64,000 nt of DNA from an uncultured Collinsella sp. (GCA_934654795.1 CAKUGT010000008.1:1-64000); one strand, 5' to 3'; shown: positions 8,348 to 16,257, counted from the first letter of the stretch. Notes: generated by a model from the sequence alone, not told the origin. Program-made: numbers and translations.

Positions 8348-9214
8348 TTATTTGAGGACAACGGGGACTTGGATGCAGCAGAAGTCTTCTTGGTGGGACT
8401 CGTCGTAGCTCGTGGTATCGAGGTAGCAAAAGTCGAAGGCGTTGCCAACGGGCTGGAGCGCGTGCTCGTCCATGCAGGCCACGATGGCGCGGATGCCTTC
8501 GGGCTCGTACGGCATGCCCCAGCGGCTCATGCACAGGTATGTGCCCTCGGGCAGCACTTCGATGCCGATCTCTGCCAGCTCGGCAGCGTCGCTCGGCAGC
8601 AGCTCCTCGGCACCGCGCGGCAGTACGGCAAAGGAGCCAGCGCCGGCGATGGGATCGTCGGAATGCAGCGCCTCGCGACGCAGCATGGCGCCCCAACCGC
8701 GCATGGGGCGCGTGCCCGTCAGCGTGCGCATGCGCAGGATTGCCCGCATGAGCGTGGGGTGAAGCATCGAGCGACCGCGCTCGATATCGCCCGGAAACTC
8801 CTCAAAGACCACGTAGCGGCGCTCGAATTGCTTGAGTTCCGGACTGCCCTCGCGCTCGCGCCAGTAGACTGCCTCGTCGTAAAAGCTCAGGCGCTCCTGC
8901 ACACTCGCGCGCTCAGCCTTGAGCCCGGCAATCTGCTTGTCGAGCGCCTGAACCCGCGAGCGCAGGTGATCGGTCATCTCGCCAATGTCGAACGTCGAGG
9001 TCAGGCGGTCAATCTCGTCGAGTTCGAGCCCTAGGTCGCGCAGCATGCAGATCAGACGCATGAGCGGGATCTGCGTGGGCGAATAGAAACGGTAGCCCTT
9101 TTCGTTCACCACGGCGGGCTTAAACAGACCGATCTTGTCGTAGTAAATGAGCGTTTGGCGCGAAACATTGAACAAGCTCGCCATCTCGCTAATCGCATAC
9201 ATGCCCGTCTGCAT
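8348..9214 (-). CDS. MerR family transcriptional regulator with effector-binding domain
   Basis: A 288-residue regulator. The MerR winged helix is clear at residues 5-75 (AISEMASLFNVSRQTLIYYDKIGL, shown here in part as VSRQTLIYYDKIGL), followed by a dimer coiled coil (about 85-125). The C-terminal 160 residues look like a BltR/GyrI-like ligand-binding domain, which usually recognises small hydrophobic molecules. The ATG at 9214 has a GGGAGG site. It lies directly downstream of ubiX in the same direction, behind a terminator. Two promoter dyads with MerR-type geometry stand in front of the nearby transporter and NUDIX-fusion genes, so it is the best candidate regulator of the decarboxylase cluster (inference). 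Confidence 0.85.
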   Translation of the reverse strand: MQTGMYAISEMASLFNVSRQTLIYYDKIGLFKPAVVNEKGYRFYSPTQIPLMRLICMLRDLGLELDEIDRLTSTFDIGEMTDHLRSRVQALDKQIAGLKAERASVQERLSFYDEAVYWREREGSPELKQFERRYVVFEEFPGDIERGRSMLHPTLMRAILRMRTLTGTRPMRGWGAMLRREALHSDDPIAGAGSFAVLPRGAEELLPSDAAELAEIGIEVLPEGTYLCMSRWGMPYEPEGIRAIVACMDEHALQPVGNAFDFCYLDTTSYDESHQEDFCCIQVPVVLK

Positions 9215-9241
9215 AGATCCTCCCGACACATCCTTTGACGC

Positions 9242-9274
9242 GAAAAGCCCGCCGCCCACAGGGGCAGCGGGCTC
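9242..9274 (-). terminator. Terminator after ubiX
   Basis: On the minus strand AGCCCGCTGCCCC pairs with GGGCGGCGGGCT and is followed by TTTTCG. It ends the transporter-ubiD-ubiX transcript before the MerR gene. Confidence 0.75.
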
Positions 9275-9305
9275 AAACACCCCTCGTATCCTACCCTAAA
9301 GACGC

Positions 9306-9884
9306 CTATGACCAGCGCTTATAGTTTGCACATGACACGCCGACGGCCTCGAGCGCCTTGGCGGCGATGTGATGCACCGCGTCATCGAGCGTGGCGGGGC
9401 CGTTGTAAAACGTGAGCATGGGCGGCATGAGCATGATGCCGGGCACGCGCGCCAGGCGCGCCATGTTATCGACGTGAATGGCGCTGAAGGGCGTCTCGCG
9501 CACCATGAGCACCAGGCGGCGCTGCTCTTTCATCTGCACGTCGGCCGCGCGCAACAACAGGTTTTCGCTGTAGCCGCTCGCAATGCCGGCGAGCGTCTTC
9601 ATGGAGCAGGGTGCCACGATCATGCCATCGACCGGATAGGTGCCGCTTGCGATGGCGGCGCCGATATTCTTGTTGTCGTAGACCACATCGGCATGCGTGG
9701 CATACTCGTCGAGCGTCATGCCGAGCTCCTGCTCGATGGTGATCTCTCCCCCGCGCGTGACGACAAGCGCCGACTCGGCACCTGCCTGACGCAGACATTT
9801 GAGGCACTCAAGGCCCAGCGCGGCACCGCTGGCGCCCGAAACGCCAACGACGATGCGACGGGGACGGACAGAAGACTCAGGCAT
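9306..9884 (-). CDS. ubiX: UbiX-like flavin prenyltransferase
   Basis: A 192-residue flavoprotein that joins a dimethylallyl group to reduced FMN, giving prenylated FMN, the cofactor of UbiD decarboxylases. Family marks are the phosphate/flavin loop GVSGASGA at residue 14, the APCSMKTLAGIASG block near 91, and RRLVLMVRETPFS with catalytic Glu and Arg near 125. Length matches the family (185-210). It follows ubiD by 33 bases in the same direction and is the last gene before a terminator, so the decarboxylase and its cofactor enzyme should be co-expressed. Confidence 0.94.
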   Translation of the reverse strand: MPESSVRPRRIVVGVSGASGAALGLECLKCLRQAGAESALVVTRGGEITIEQELGMTLDEYATHADVVYDNKNIGAAIASGTYPVDGMIVAPCSMKTLAGIASGYSENLLLRAADVQMKEQRRLVLMVRETPFSAIHVDNMARLARVPGIMLMPPMLTFYNGPATLDDAVHHIAAKALEAVGVSCANYKRWS

Positions 9885-9917
9885 GACAACTCCTTAACTA
9901 CTTGGTAGGGCTACTTA

Positions 9918-11405
9918 CTAGAAAGCAATCTCCTTGGCCCACTTGTCCTTGTCGATCTCCATGAACTGCGAGCGAATGAAATTCTTCTTGAGGTCGAACG
10001 GAACCGTGCAGTCGAAGATGGCCTTGCAGGCGATGCCGTGCTCGCGAATCGTGGGGTCGAACGCGGGGTCGTTGGACGGGTCGAGCACGTGGCAGTGGCA
10101 GCCGGGGATGGTGATGAGGTCGACGTCGGCCTGGAAGCGCGTGGTCATGGCCCACATCACGTCGCTCATATCAAAGATGTCGACATCCTCGTCAACCAAG
10201 ATCACATGCTTGAGCTCGGAGAATGCCGAGAAGGCGAGCATGGCGGCGTTGCGCTGACGGCCCTCGTCATTTTTGCTCGACTTCTTGAACTGCATGATGG
10301 CAACGAACTTGCCGCCGCCGCAGGGTGCAGCGTGGACGTTGAGCAGGCGGCCCGGGATAGCGGTCTCGACCATCTTGTAGATGGAAGCCTCGGTGGGGAT
10401 ACCGGCCATGGACACGTGCTCGTGCGAAGGGCCGATGCAGCTCTCCATAATGGGGTTGACACGCGTGGTGACGGCGGTGATCTTGATCACCGGGCAGACC
10501 TTGGCGCCGCCGGTGTAGCCGGGGAACTCGGGCATGGCGTAGCCGTGGCCGTTGACATCCTCGTTGATGGTCTCGTCGTGCATGAGGTAGCCCTCGAGCA
10601 CGTACTCGGCATTGGCAATGCACTTCTGCGGAACGGTGACGCAGTCGGCAAGCTCGACGGCGTGGCCGCGCAGGGCGCCGGCGATCTGCAGCTCGTTAAA
10701 GCCGAGCGGCGTGGTGGGCGCCTCGAAGCCACAGCACATGTACACGGCGGGGTCCAGACCGATGGAGATGGAGATGGGCATGTCTTCGCCGCGCTGGCAG
10801 TACTCGTCAAAGAACGCGCCAAGGTGACGGCTGCCCGGAGTGATCCACATGGCGAGCTTGTCCTTGTCGACGCAGGAGAAGCGGTGGATGGTCACGTCGG
10901 ACTGGGAGCCGTCGGGGCTCGTGCCATAGGCGAGACCCATGGTGATGTAGGGGCCGCCGTCGACGGGCGTGTTGGTGGGAGCGGGGACGATCTTGCGCAG
11001 GTCAAAGCCATCGTCGGTCGTCTTGTACACGACCTCCTGGCAGTCGACGTGCGCACCCTCGGCGATCTGCTCTGGCGCGATCAGGTTCTCGAAGCGCTTG
11101 CCGATTTCGAGGCCCAGGTGCTCCTCGTCCAGGTCGAGCAGGGCGGCAACGCGCTTGCGGCTGGCAAGCATGCCGATGCAGACCCTGGCATCGTCAAAGC
11201 CCTTGACGTTGTTGAAGACCATCGCCGGGCCCTCTTTGGTCGGGCGCATAACGGCGCCGCCGGCACCGACGTGACGATAGACACCCGAGACCTCGGCGTC
11301 CGGGTCGACCTGAGTGTCGGTCTCGAGCAGCTGGCCCGGCATCTCGCGCAAAAAGTCGAGCGCGGAGCGCAGGTCGTGAATCTGGGAAGCATCGGTAGTG
11401 GACAT
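9918..11405 (-). CDS. ubiD: UbiD family decarboxylase
   Basis: A 495-residue prenylated-FMN-dependent reversible (de)carboxylase. Family blocks include NVKGFDDARV near 66, VTIHRFSCVDKDKLAMWITPGSRHLG (the core HRFSCVD is near 174), GLDPAVYMCCGFEAP near 217, an acidic LEGYLMHDE stretch near 270 in the place of the catalytic glutamates, and IGPSHEHVSMAGIPTEA near 324. It starts at ATG 11405 behind AGGAG; the frame to 11483 lacks support. The neighbouring DASS transporter implies an imported carboxylate. Substrate class could be a hydroxybenzoate or another unsaturated acid; sequence alone does not decide. No separate small LpdB/LpdD subunit gene is present, but an LpdD-like domain occurs in the nearby NUDIX fusion. 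Confidence 0.93.
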   Translation of the reverse strand: MSTTDASQIHDLRSALDFLREMPGQLLETDTQVDPDAEVSGVYRHVGAGGAVMRPTKEGPAMVFNNVKGFDDARVCIGMLASRKRVAALLDLDEEHLGLEIGKRFENLIAPEQIAEGAHVDCQEVVYKTTDDGFDLRKIVPAPTNTPVDGGPYITMGLAYGTSPDGSQSDVTIHRFSCVDKDKLAMWITPGSRHLGAFFDEYCQRGEDMPISISIGLDPAVYMCCGFEAPTTPLGFNELQIAGALRGHAVELADCVTVPQKCIANAEYVLEGYLMHDETINEDVNGHGYAMPEFPGYTGGAKVCPVIKITAVTTRVNPIMESCIGPSHEHVSMAGIPTEASIYKMVETAIPGRLLNVHAAPCGGGKFVAIMQFKKSSKNDEGRQRNAAMLAFSAFSELKHVILVDEDVDIFDMSDVMWAMTTRFQADVDLITIPGCHCHVLDPSNDPAFDPTIREHGIACKAIFDCTVPFDLKKNFIRSQFMEIDKDKWAKEIAF

Positions 11406-11427
11406 AGCATGCTCCTTTCGGGAGAGC

Positions 11428-11453
11428 GCCCGGCGGCGAGGATGCCGCCGGGC
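11428..11453 (-). other. GC-rich hairpin ahead of ubiD
   Basis: GCCCGGCGGC pairs perfectly with GCCGCCGGGC across a 6-base loop, about 10 bases upstream of the ubiD ribosome site, with no T tract. It could stabilise or process the mRNA between transporter and ubiD rather than terminate. Confidence 0.5.
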
Positions 11454-11548
11454 TGGGTAACGTAGTGGGGCCGCGGCGCTCATAGATGGGACGCTCGGCC
11501 ACTCGCAGTTCGAGCACTCGGCTGCTTACAGCCCAAGCGCTCGACCGC

Positions 11549-13006
11549 TTACATCAGGCCAAAGAGGTGGAACCAGGCGGCCTCGACCAGCACGACGATA
11601 AAGACGACCACAGTGAGGGGAATGCCCATGCGCATAGCCTCTTTGGAGGTGTAGCCGCCGGCGTCCTTGCCCTCGCCGATAAGGATCGGCAGGTTGTGGA
11701 ACGGCAGGATGTAGTGGATGTTGATGGACGTGAAGACGATGAGCGCCACGGCGAGCGGGCTCACGCTGGAGCCGACCGCGAAGCTGATGAACGCCGGCAC
11801 GCACACACCGAGCACGGCCATGACCGAGCCCATGAACATGTGGATGATCATGGAGAGCGCGGCGACGAGCGGGGCGAACAGGAAGATGTTCTCGGGCACG
11901 GAGCTGGGAAGCACGACATCGGCGATCCAGGCGTTCATGCCGGTGGCACCGCCCACAGAACCCACGGCCATGGCGGCCGTCAGAAACATGAGGGACTTGA
12001 TGTCGACAGCGTTCCAGCTGGCGGGCGTGAGGACCTCGCCGATGATGGGCATGGCGAGTGCGACGCCAATGGCCAGGGTGACCCAGCCGATATAGTCGCC
12101 CGAGACGGTGAGCCACAGCGCGATGGCGATGACAAGCCACACGATGGTGCGGATCTCCTTGACGGAGAGCTTGCCGAGCGCGGCCTGCTTGGCCACGATC
12201 TGCTCGCGATCGTAAACGAGCTCCTTGCTGGGCTTAAAGAGGAAGAGGCCCAGGAACAGGGTGCACAGCAGCGCGACCAGCATAGGCACGCTCATGTACA
12301 GGAACCAGTCGACGAAGGACGGGCTCATGCCGCCGGCCTCGGCACTGTACTGCGCAACGAGCGGGTTGAGTGTGGAGTCGCCCGTCAGGAAGAACATGGA
12401 GCCCGGGGCGGCAGCGGCAAACACGAGGAAGCCGAGCTTGCCGCGGTCGTCGTCACCGTAGCCGGCGGACTCGGCGATGACCGAGACGACGGCGAGGATG
12501 AGGAAGGCGCGGGGGAACGGATGCGGGATCAGCAGCGATAGCACAAAGGTGAGCGCGAAGATCGAGATGATGAGCGACTTGGCGTCGCGCACGAACTTGA
12601 GCATGAACGCATAGGCGATGCGCTCGCCCAGGCCCGACTCCTTGACCGCGCTGGCGATGAGATAGGCGCCGATGACGAGCCACATGGTGGCTTTGGTCCA
12701 CGAGCTAAACGTGGAGGCGACCGTCGCCGAGATGCTCGCGGCGCCCGTGTCGTCCACGCATACCTTGAACAGAACGAGCAGCGCGCAGTAGAGCAGGCCC
12801 ACAAAGCCTGGCTGCGCCACGCCACATGCCCAGAACACCACCGTGGCGAGCGTCAGTGCCAGACAGGTCTGACCGCCGACCGTGAGCTCGACCGTCGAGC
12901 TCAGCTCCGCCAAAGGAAGAAACTTCACCAGCAAAAAGACAACGATACCCAGCACAAAGCCAATTTCGCGCTTGGTGATCTTAAACGCCTTCTTTTCCGC
13001 TTCCAT
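11549..13006 (-). CDS. DASS (SLC13-like) anion:sodium symporter
   Basis: A 485-residue membrane protein with about 12 hydrophobic segments, of the divalent-anion:sodium symporter family. Visible family marks are MWLVIGAYLIASAV near 115, a first Ser-Asn-type motif region FFLTGDSTLNPLVAQ near 215, and the late conserved helix-hairpin block INIHYILPFHNLPILIG near 430. It starts at ATG 13006 (MEAEKKAFKITKRE) behind AAAGGTGG. Members carry di- and monocarboxylates. As first gene of the transporter-ubiD-ubiX operon it probably imports the decarboxylase substrate, or exchanges it for product. Confidence 0.88.
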   Translation of the reverse strand: MEAEKKAFKITKREIGFVLGIVVFLLVKFLPLAELSSTVELTVGGQTCLALTLATVVFWACGVAQPGFVGLLYCALLVLFKVCVDDTGAASISATVASTFSSWTKATMWLVIGAYLIASAVKESGLGERIAYAFMLKFVRDAKSLIISIFALTFVLSLLIPHPFPRAFLILAVVSVIAESAGYGDDDRGKLGFLVFAAAAPGSMFFLTGDSTLNPLVAQYSAEAGGMSPSFVDWFLYMSVPMLVALLCTLFLGLFLFKPSKELVYDREQIVAKQAALGKLSVKEIRTIVWLVIAIALWLTVSGDYIGWVTLAIGVALAMPIIGEVLTPASWNAVDIKSLMFLTAAMAVGSVGGATGMNAWIADVVLPSSVPENIFLFAPLVAALSMIIHMFMGSVMAVLGVCVPAFISFAVGSSVSPLAVALIVFTSINIHYILPFHNLPILIGEGKDAGGYTSKEAMRMGIPLTVVVFIVVLVEAAWFHLFGLM

Positions 13007-13075
13007 CTCCCCACCTTTCTTGTTGGGGGCGCTCCGGACTCGCGGCCACGCTGGCCGCTTAAAAAGGGGCACCCG

Positions 13076-13124
13076 TTATCGGACACCCCTTACGTTGCGC
13101 TGTGTTGCGGCAATACAGTCAAGC
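13076..13124 (-). promoter_or_regulatory. MerR-type promoter/operator of the transporter-ubiD-ubiX operon
   Basis: A dyad CTGTGTTGCGGCAATACAG occupies 13100-13118. Read on the minus strand, TTGACT overlaps its upstream edge as a good -35, and the dyad fills the roughly 19-base gap to a weak -10 (CAACGT), the elongated spacing that MerR proteins act on. It matches the dyad at 14241-14259 at 16 of 19 bases, and CAAGCG follows both. Transcription would begin about 75 bases before the transporter start. Confidence 0.55.
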
Positions 13125-13162
13125 GGGATTTTTGGATGAGAAGCGATCCTCTGGACAAAAAG

Positions 13163-13219
13163 CGTCACAACATTCGACGGTTTTCTTCGTTTTCGAGATT
13201 TTCATCGAATGTTGTGACG
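13163..13219. repeat. 15-bp perfect inverted repeat
   Basis: CGTCACAACATTCGA pairs with TCGAATGTTGTGACG across a 27-base loop, immediately followed by a degenerate TGACAAAGGGAC palindrome (13228-13256). Both lie just past the stop of the NUDIX fusion gene (minus strand), where they could end its transcript. Confidence 0.7.
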
Positions 13220-13250
13220 GTTTGGATATGGCAAAGAGACTGTACCTTTG

Positions 13251-14198
13251 TTACATAGCGAGATCCGTACGGATGGATGGGTCGCTGAGGGCCTCGCGGA
13301 GCCAGGGGGCCAGCTGCTCGGGGTGACCCTGCAGGTAGCCTTTGAGCTCGGACGGGGCCACGCGGCGCACTTCCGAGATCTCCTCTTGGTTGATATGTAG
13401 CTCGCCCGGCTCAACATGGGCAAGGTAGACCTCGCACCATTCGCACTCGCAGCGGCCGTCGCCGTGGTCCTCGCGGTACACCACGTGTCCGAGGTGCTTG
13501 AGCTGATCGGGCTCGCGCGTGATGCCAAGCTCTTCGTTGATGCGACGTGCCGTGGCGGCCGCGACGTCTTCCCCGGGGAGCGGATGGCCGGCACAGCCAT
13601 CGGCCAGCACCCCGCCCCACAGGCGTTTGAGCGGACTGCGACGACAGAGCAGCAGGCGCGCGTCTTCGCCCCGGCCCTCGACCAAAAGCGTCAGAAATGC
13701 CTGATGCAGGATGCCCTCGCCGACATGGGCATCGATGCGGTCGACAGGGCCAAGCGCCTCGCCGGTCGCGGCATCGACCGCCACGACCTCGGCGCCCACA
13801 CCGCCCTCATCCCAACCGGCGCGCAGAATACGGGCTGCGGCTTCCTCGAGCGCGGCGATGAGCTCCTTGGTGGTGTCGAGCACGCGCTGCAAGTCGTCCG
13901 CGGTCGCGTTCTCCACATGAAAACCCGTGCTTACGACTACCGGCACGCCAAAGCGCGTGGCCAGCGCCGCCGCGATATCGTGCGCCGGGATCTCGTCTCG
14001 ATGACACGGAACGGCCAGGATGCTCACCGTCGCCGTACGGCCGGGCTCGGGGCGCGGAATGGCCTGCGCCGTGGCGCCCAGGTGCGCGAACTCAGGCGAG
14101 CAGGCGTACACCGCCATGCCTCGCGGCGTCACCGTCAACTGGGCCTCGAGCACAAACTTGCCCTCGCCCACTGCAACCTTTGTCGTGTGCATACCCAT
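13251..14198 (-). CDS. Fusion of an LpdD-like prenylated-flavin chaperone domain with an IPP-isomerase-like NUDIX domain
   Basis: A 315-residue two-domain protein. Residues 1-120 resemble the bacterial PAC4-like/LpdD prenylated-flavin chaperone family (HLGATAQAIPRP, RTATVSILAVPCHRDEI, VVVSTGFHVENAT). Residues 135-305 are a NUDIX domain of the type I isopentenyl-diphosphate isomerase kind: metal-site His158, His165 and His205, the box GHPLPGE ... RRINEELGI, and Glu251/Glu253 in ECEWCEVY. The usual catalytic Cys directly before GHP is Ala203, with a Cys one place earlier (C202). ATG at 14198 has an AGGAG site. The gene lies upstream of the transporter-ubiD-ubiX operon, in the same direction, behind a matching operator. 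Role in supplying the dimethylallyl donor or in loading prenylated FMN is inferred. Confidence 0.72.
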   Translation of the reverse strand: MGMHTTKVAVGEGKFVLEAQLTVTPRGMAVYACSPEFAHLGATAQAIPRPEPGRTATVSILAVPCHRDEIPAHDIAAALATRFGVPVVVSTGFHVENATADDLQRVLDTTKELIAALEEAAARILRAGWDEGGVGAEVVAVDAATGEALGPVDRIDAHVGEGILHQAFLTLLVEGRGEDARLLLCRRSPLKRLWGGVLADGCAGHPLPGEDVAAATARRINEELGITREPDQLKHLGHVVYREDHGDGRCECEWCEVYLAHVEPGELHINQEEISEVRRVAPSELKGYLQGHPEQLAPWLREALSDPSIRTDLAM

Positions 14199-14212
14199 GG
14201 GATCTCCTGTCG

Positions 14213-14266
14213 CCCGCAATGTACCTGAGACCATCTTCGCCTGTATTGCGACTATACAGGCAAGCG
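14213..14266 (-). promoter_or_regulatory. MerR-type promoter/operator of the LpdD-NUDIX fusion gene
   Basis: The dyad CTGTATTGCGACTATACAG at 14241-14259 lies between a minus-strand -35 TTGCCT and a -10 near GAAGAT, with a 19-base spacer. It is the twin of the dyad at 13100-13118. The inferred start of transcription is about 20-30 bases before the ATG. Confidence 0.55.
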
Positions 14267-14362
14267 CAGCCTGCGACAAAGGGGGGGGCAGGCACCTGAC
14301 ACATTCTGTTAGAGTTGCAGGGATTGAATCCCGCTTATTCATGCGACATTGGAGTGACAACC

Positions 14363-15598
14363 TTGACCGCCGCAACCACGTCTAAAAGTAAATCAACCGC
14401 CGCCGCGCTCTCCCCCGCGCGCACCAAGCTCTGCCTGGCGCTGCTCGTGCTGTTGGGATTCTCGCTCGGCTGCTCCGAGTTCGTGGTCATCGGCATCGAA
14501 AGCGACTTGGCGACGGAACTCGGCATACCGCTTGCCACTGCGGGCCAGCTCATCAGCGTGTTCGCGCTGGTCTACGCCATCGCGACGCCGGTGCTTGCGC
14601 TCAGCACGGGACGCTTCCGTCGTTACCAGCTGCTCGTGTGCTACAGCATTATCTTTGTGCTCGGCAATCTGGTCATGGCGTTGGCGCCCAACTTCCAGGT
14701 ACTGTTTATCTCGCGCATTGTCCTGGGATCCGTCTCGGGCGCACTGCTCGCCGTGGGCGTGACGTACATCCCCGAGCTGCTGTCCCCGCAGCAAACTTCG
14801 CTTGCCATCTCGGTGGTATATGGTGCGTTTTCCGTGGCAATGGTCTTTGTCACTTCGATCGGCAAGTTCGTGGCCGACACGCTCGATTGGCACGTGGCCA
14901 TGTACGGCACGCTGACCTTTGCCGTTTTGATCTGCGGAGCGCTCGTGGCGTTTATGCCGCGCGCTGGGCAAACCGACGAGCCTGCCACCTTTCGCGAGCA
15001 GGCGGGGCTTCTACGCGAACCGAGCATCATCACCGGCATGCTCATCTTTTTGTTTGGCGTGGGATCGGTCTATGTGTTCTACGGCTACGTGACGCCTTAT
15101 CTTGAGCAGGTGCTGGGCATGGGCACTGTTCAGGCGAGCACCACGCTTATGGCCTACGGCGTGTTCTGCCTAATCTCGAACATCTTGGGCGGATGGATCG
15201 ACGCGCGTTTTGGCATGAAGGCACTGCTGGTTACGTTCGCGCTGCAGGCGGCGGCATTGTTTGGGCTGTTTGCCGTGGGCGCTGCCATGCCGCTCGCACT
15301 TGTCTTTGTCTTTAGTCTGGCAATGCTCATGTACCTGTTCTCGGTCTCGTGCATCACACACTTTATGGACGTGGCACGCAGCCGCCATCCCAAGTCGATG
15401 GTGCTCGCGAGCTCGGTTGAACCCATGGCGTTTAATGTCGGCATTTCGTTTGGCACCGCGGTGGGCGGCGCCGTGATAAGCAGCATTGGCATTGCGTACG
15501 TGGGCGCCGTGGGCGCCGCGTTCTCGCTTGTAGCCTGGGCGCTCACGCTGGTGACTATTAAGTTGGCTCGCTGGGAGCGCAAGCGGGCGAGGGCGTAA
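14363..15598 (+). CDS. MFS efflux transporter (DHA1, AraJ/SotB-like)
   Basis: A 411-residue, 12-helix major facilitator protein. The first helix contains GFSLGCSEFVVIGI and the second TAGQLISVFALVYAIATPV, both typical of the sugar-efflux/drug:H+ antiporter group, and the loop motif GRFRRYQLL follows. No in-frame ATG lies near the N-terminus. The best start is TTG at 14363 with GGAG eight bases upstream; GTG at 14354 is an alternative. It is followed 51 bases later by the tyrosine phosphatase gene. Substrate unknown. Despite lying next to the UbiD cluster it is transcribed the opposite way. Confidence 0.83.
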   Translation: MTAATTSKSKSTAAALSPARTKLCLALLVLLGFSLGCSEFVVIGIESDLATELGIPLATAGQLISVFALVYAIATPVLALSTGRFRRYQLLVCYSIIFVLGNLVMALAPNFQVLFISRIVLGSVSGALLAVGVTYIPELLSPQQTSLAISVVYGAFSVAMVFVTSIGKFVADTLDWHVAMYGTLTFAVLICGALVAFMPRAGQTDEPATFREQAGLLREPSIITGMLIFLFGVGSVYVFYGYVTPYLEQVLGMGTVQASTTLMAYGVFCLISNILGGWIDARFGMKALLVTFALQAAALFGLFAVGAAMPLALVFVFSLAMLMYLFSVSCITHFMDVARSRHPKSMVLASSVEPMAFNVGISFGTAVGGAVISSIGIAYVGAVGAAFSLVAWALTLVTIKLARWERKRARA

Positions 15599-15649
15599 GC
15601 GCAGATGCGATACTCGAGCTCGATGATGGCGATCGAAAGGAAACCGCAT

Positions 15650-16096
15650 ATGCAACGTGTACTGTTTATCTGCTATGGAAATATCTGTCGCTCGACGATG
15701 GCTGAGTCGGTGTTTACCGAGCTCGTGCGCCGCGCTGGGCGCGAGGCGGAGTTTGTCATCGATTCCGCTGCGACCTCGACTGAGGAGATCGGCAATCCGC
15801 CGCATCATGGCACGGTCGCCAAGCTGCGCGAGGTCGGGATTCCCGTCGTTGCGCACCGTGCCCGCCAGGTGCGTCGCGCAGAGTATGGCAACTGGGATCA
15901 CATTGTCTATATGGATGCTGAGAACGCGCGTGGCCTGCGTCGCATCTTTGGCGACGACCCCGATGGCAAGATCTCGCGCCTGCTCGATTGGACCGAGCGC
16001 CCCGGCGACGTGGCCGACCCCTGGTACACCGGTAATTTCGATGCCACCTACCGCGACGTGCTCGCCGGTTGCACCGCTATGCTCGAGCAGCTGTAG
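15650..16096 (+). CDS. Low-molecular-weight protein-tyrosine phosphatase
   Basis: A 148-residue cytoplasmic phosphatase. The phosphate loop CYGNICRS (C-X5-R) begins at residue 8 and the general-acid Asp is in DPWYTG near residue 125. Length is normal for the family. ATG at 15650 follows AAAGGA. Bacterial members dephosphorylate tyrosine kinases of surface-polysaccharide systems or other proteins; none is near here, so the partner is unknown. Confidence 0.93.
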   Translation: MQRVLFICYGNICRSTMAESVFTELVRRAGREAEFVIDSAATSTEEIGNPPHHGTVAKLREVGIPVVAHRARQVRRAEYGNWDHIVYMDAENARGLRRIFGDDPDGKISRLLDWTERPGDVADPWYTGNFDATYRDVLAGCTAMLEQL

Positions 16097-16134
16097 GCAA
16101 GCGAGCTCGCGGGCCACGCCTTCGGCGCGAAACA

Positions 16135-16254
16135 AGCGTGGATAATCTCCCCCATGAAAAATGAGCGTGGAAAATCTCCCACTTTGAGCGTTCAAGCGCA
16201 CTCTAAACGGGAGATTATCCACGCTCATTATCTTGGCGGGAGAAAATCCACGCT
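16135..16254. repeat. Four copies of the 17-bp motif AGCGTGGATAATCTCCC, two direct and two inverted
   Basis: Copies lie at 16135-16151 (A), 16164-16180 (B, AGCGTGGAAAATCTCCC), 16209-16225 (exact reverse complement of A) and 16238-16254 (reverse complement with TTTT in the middle). The order A-B-A'-B' means A and A' pair perfectly while B and B' differ only in the centre. It fills the gap between the convergent phosphatase and TIGR04076 genes. Confidence 0.8.
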
Positions 16255-16257
16255 CGA

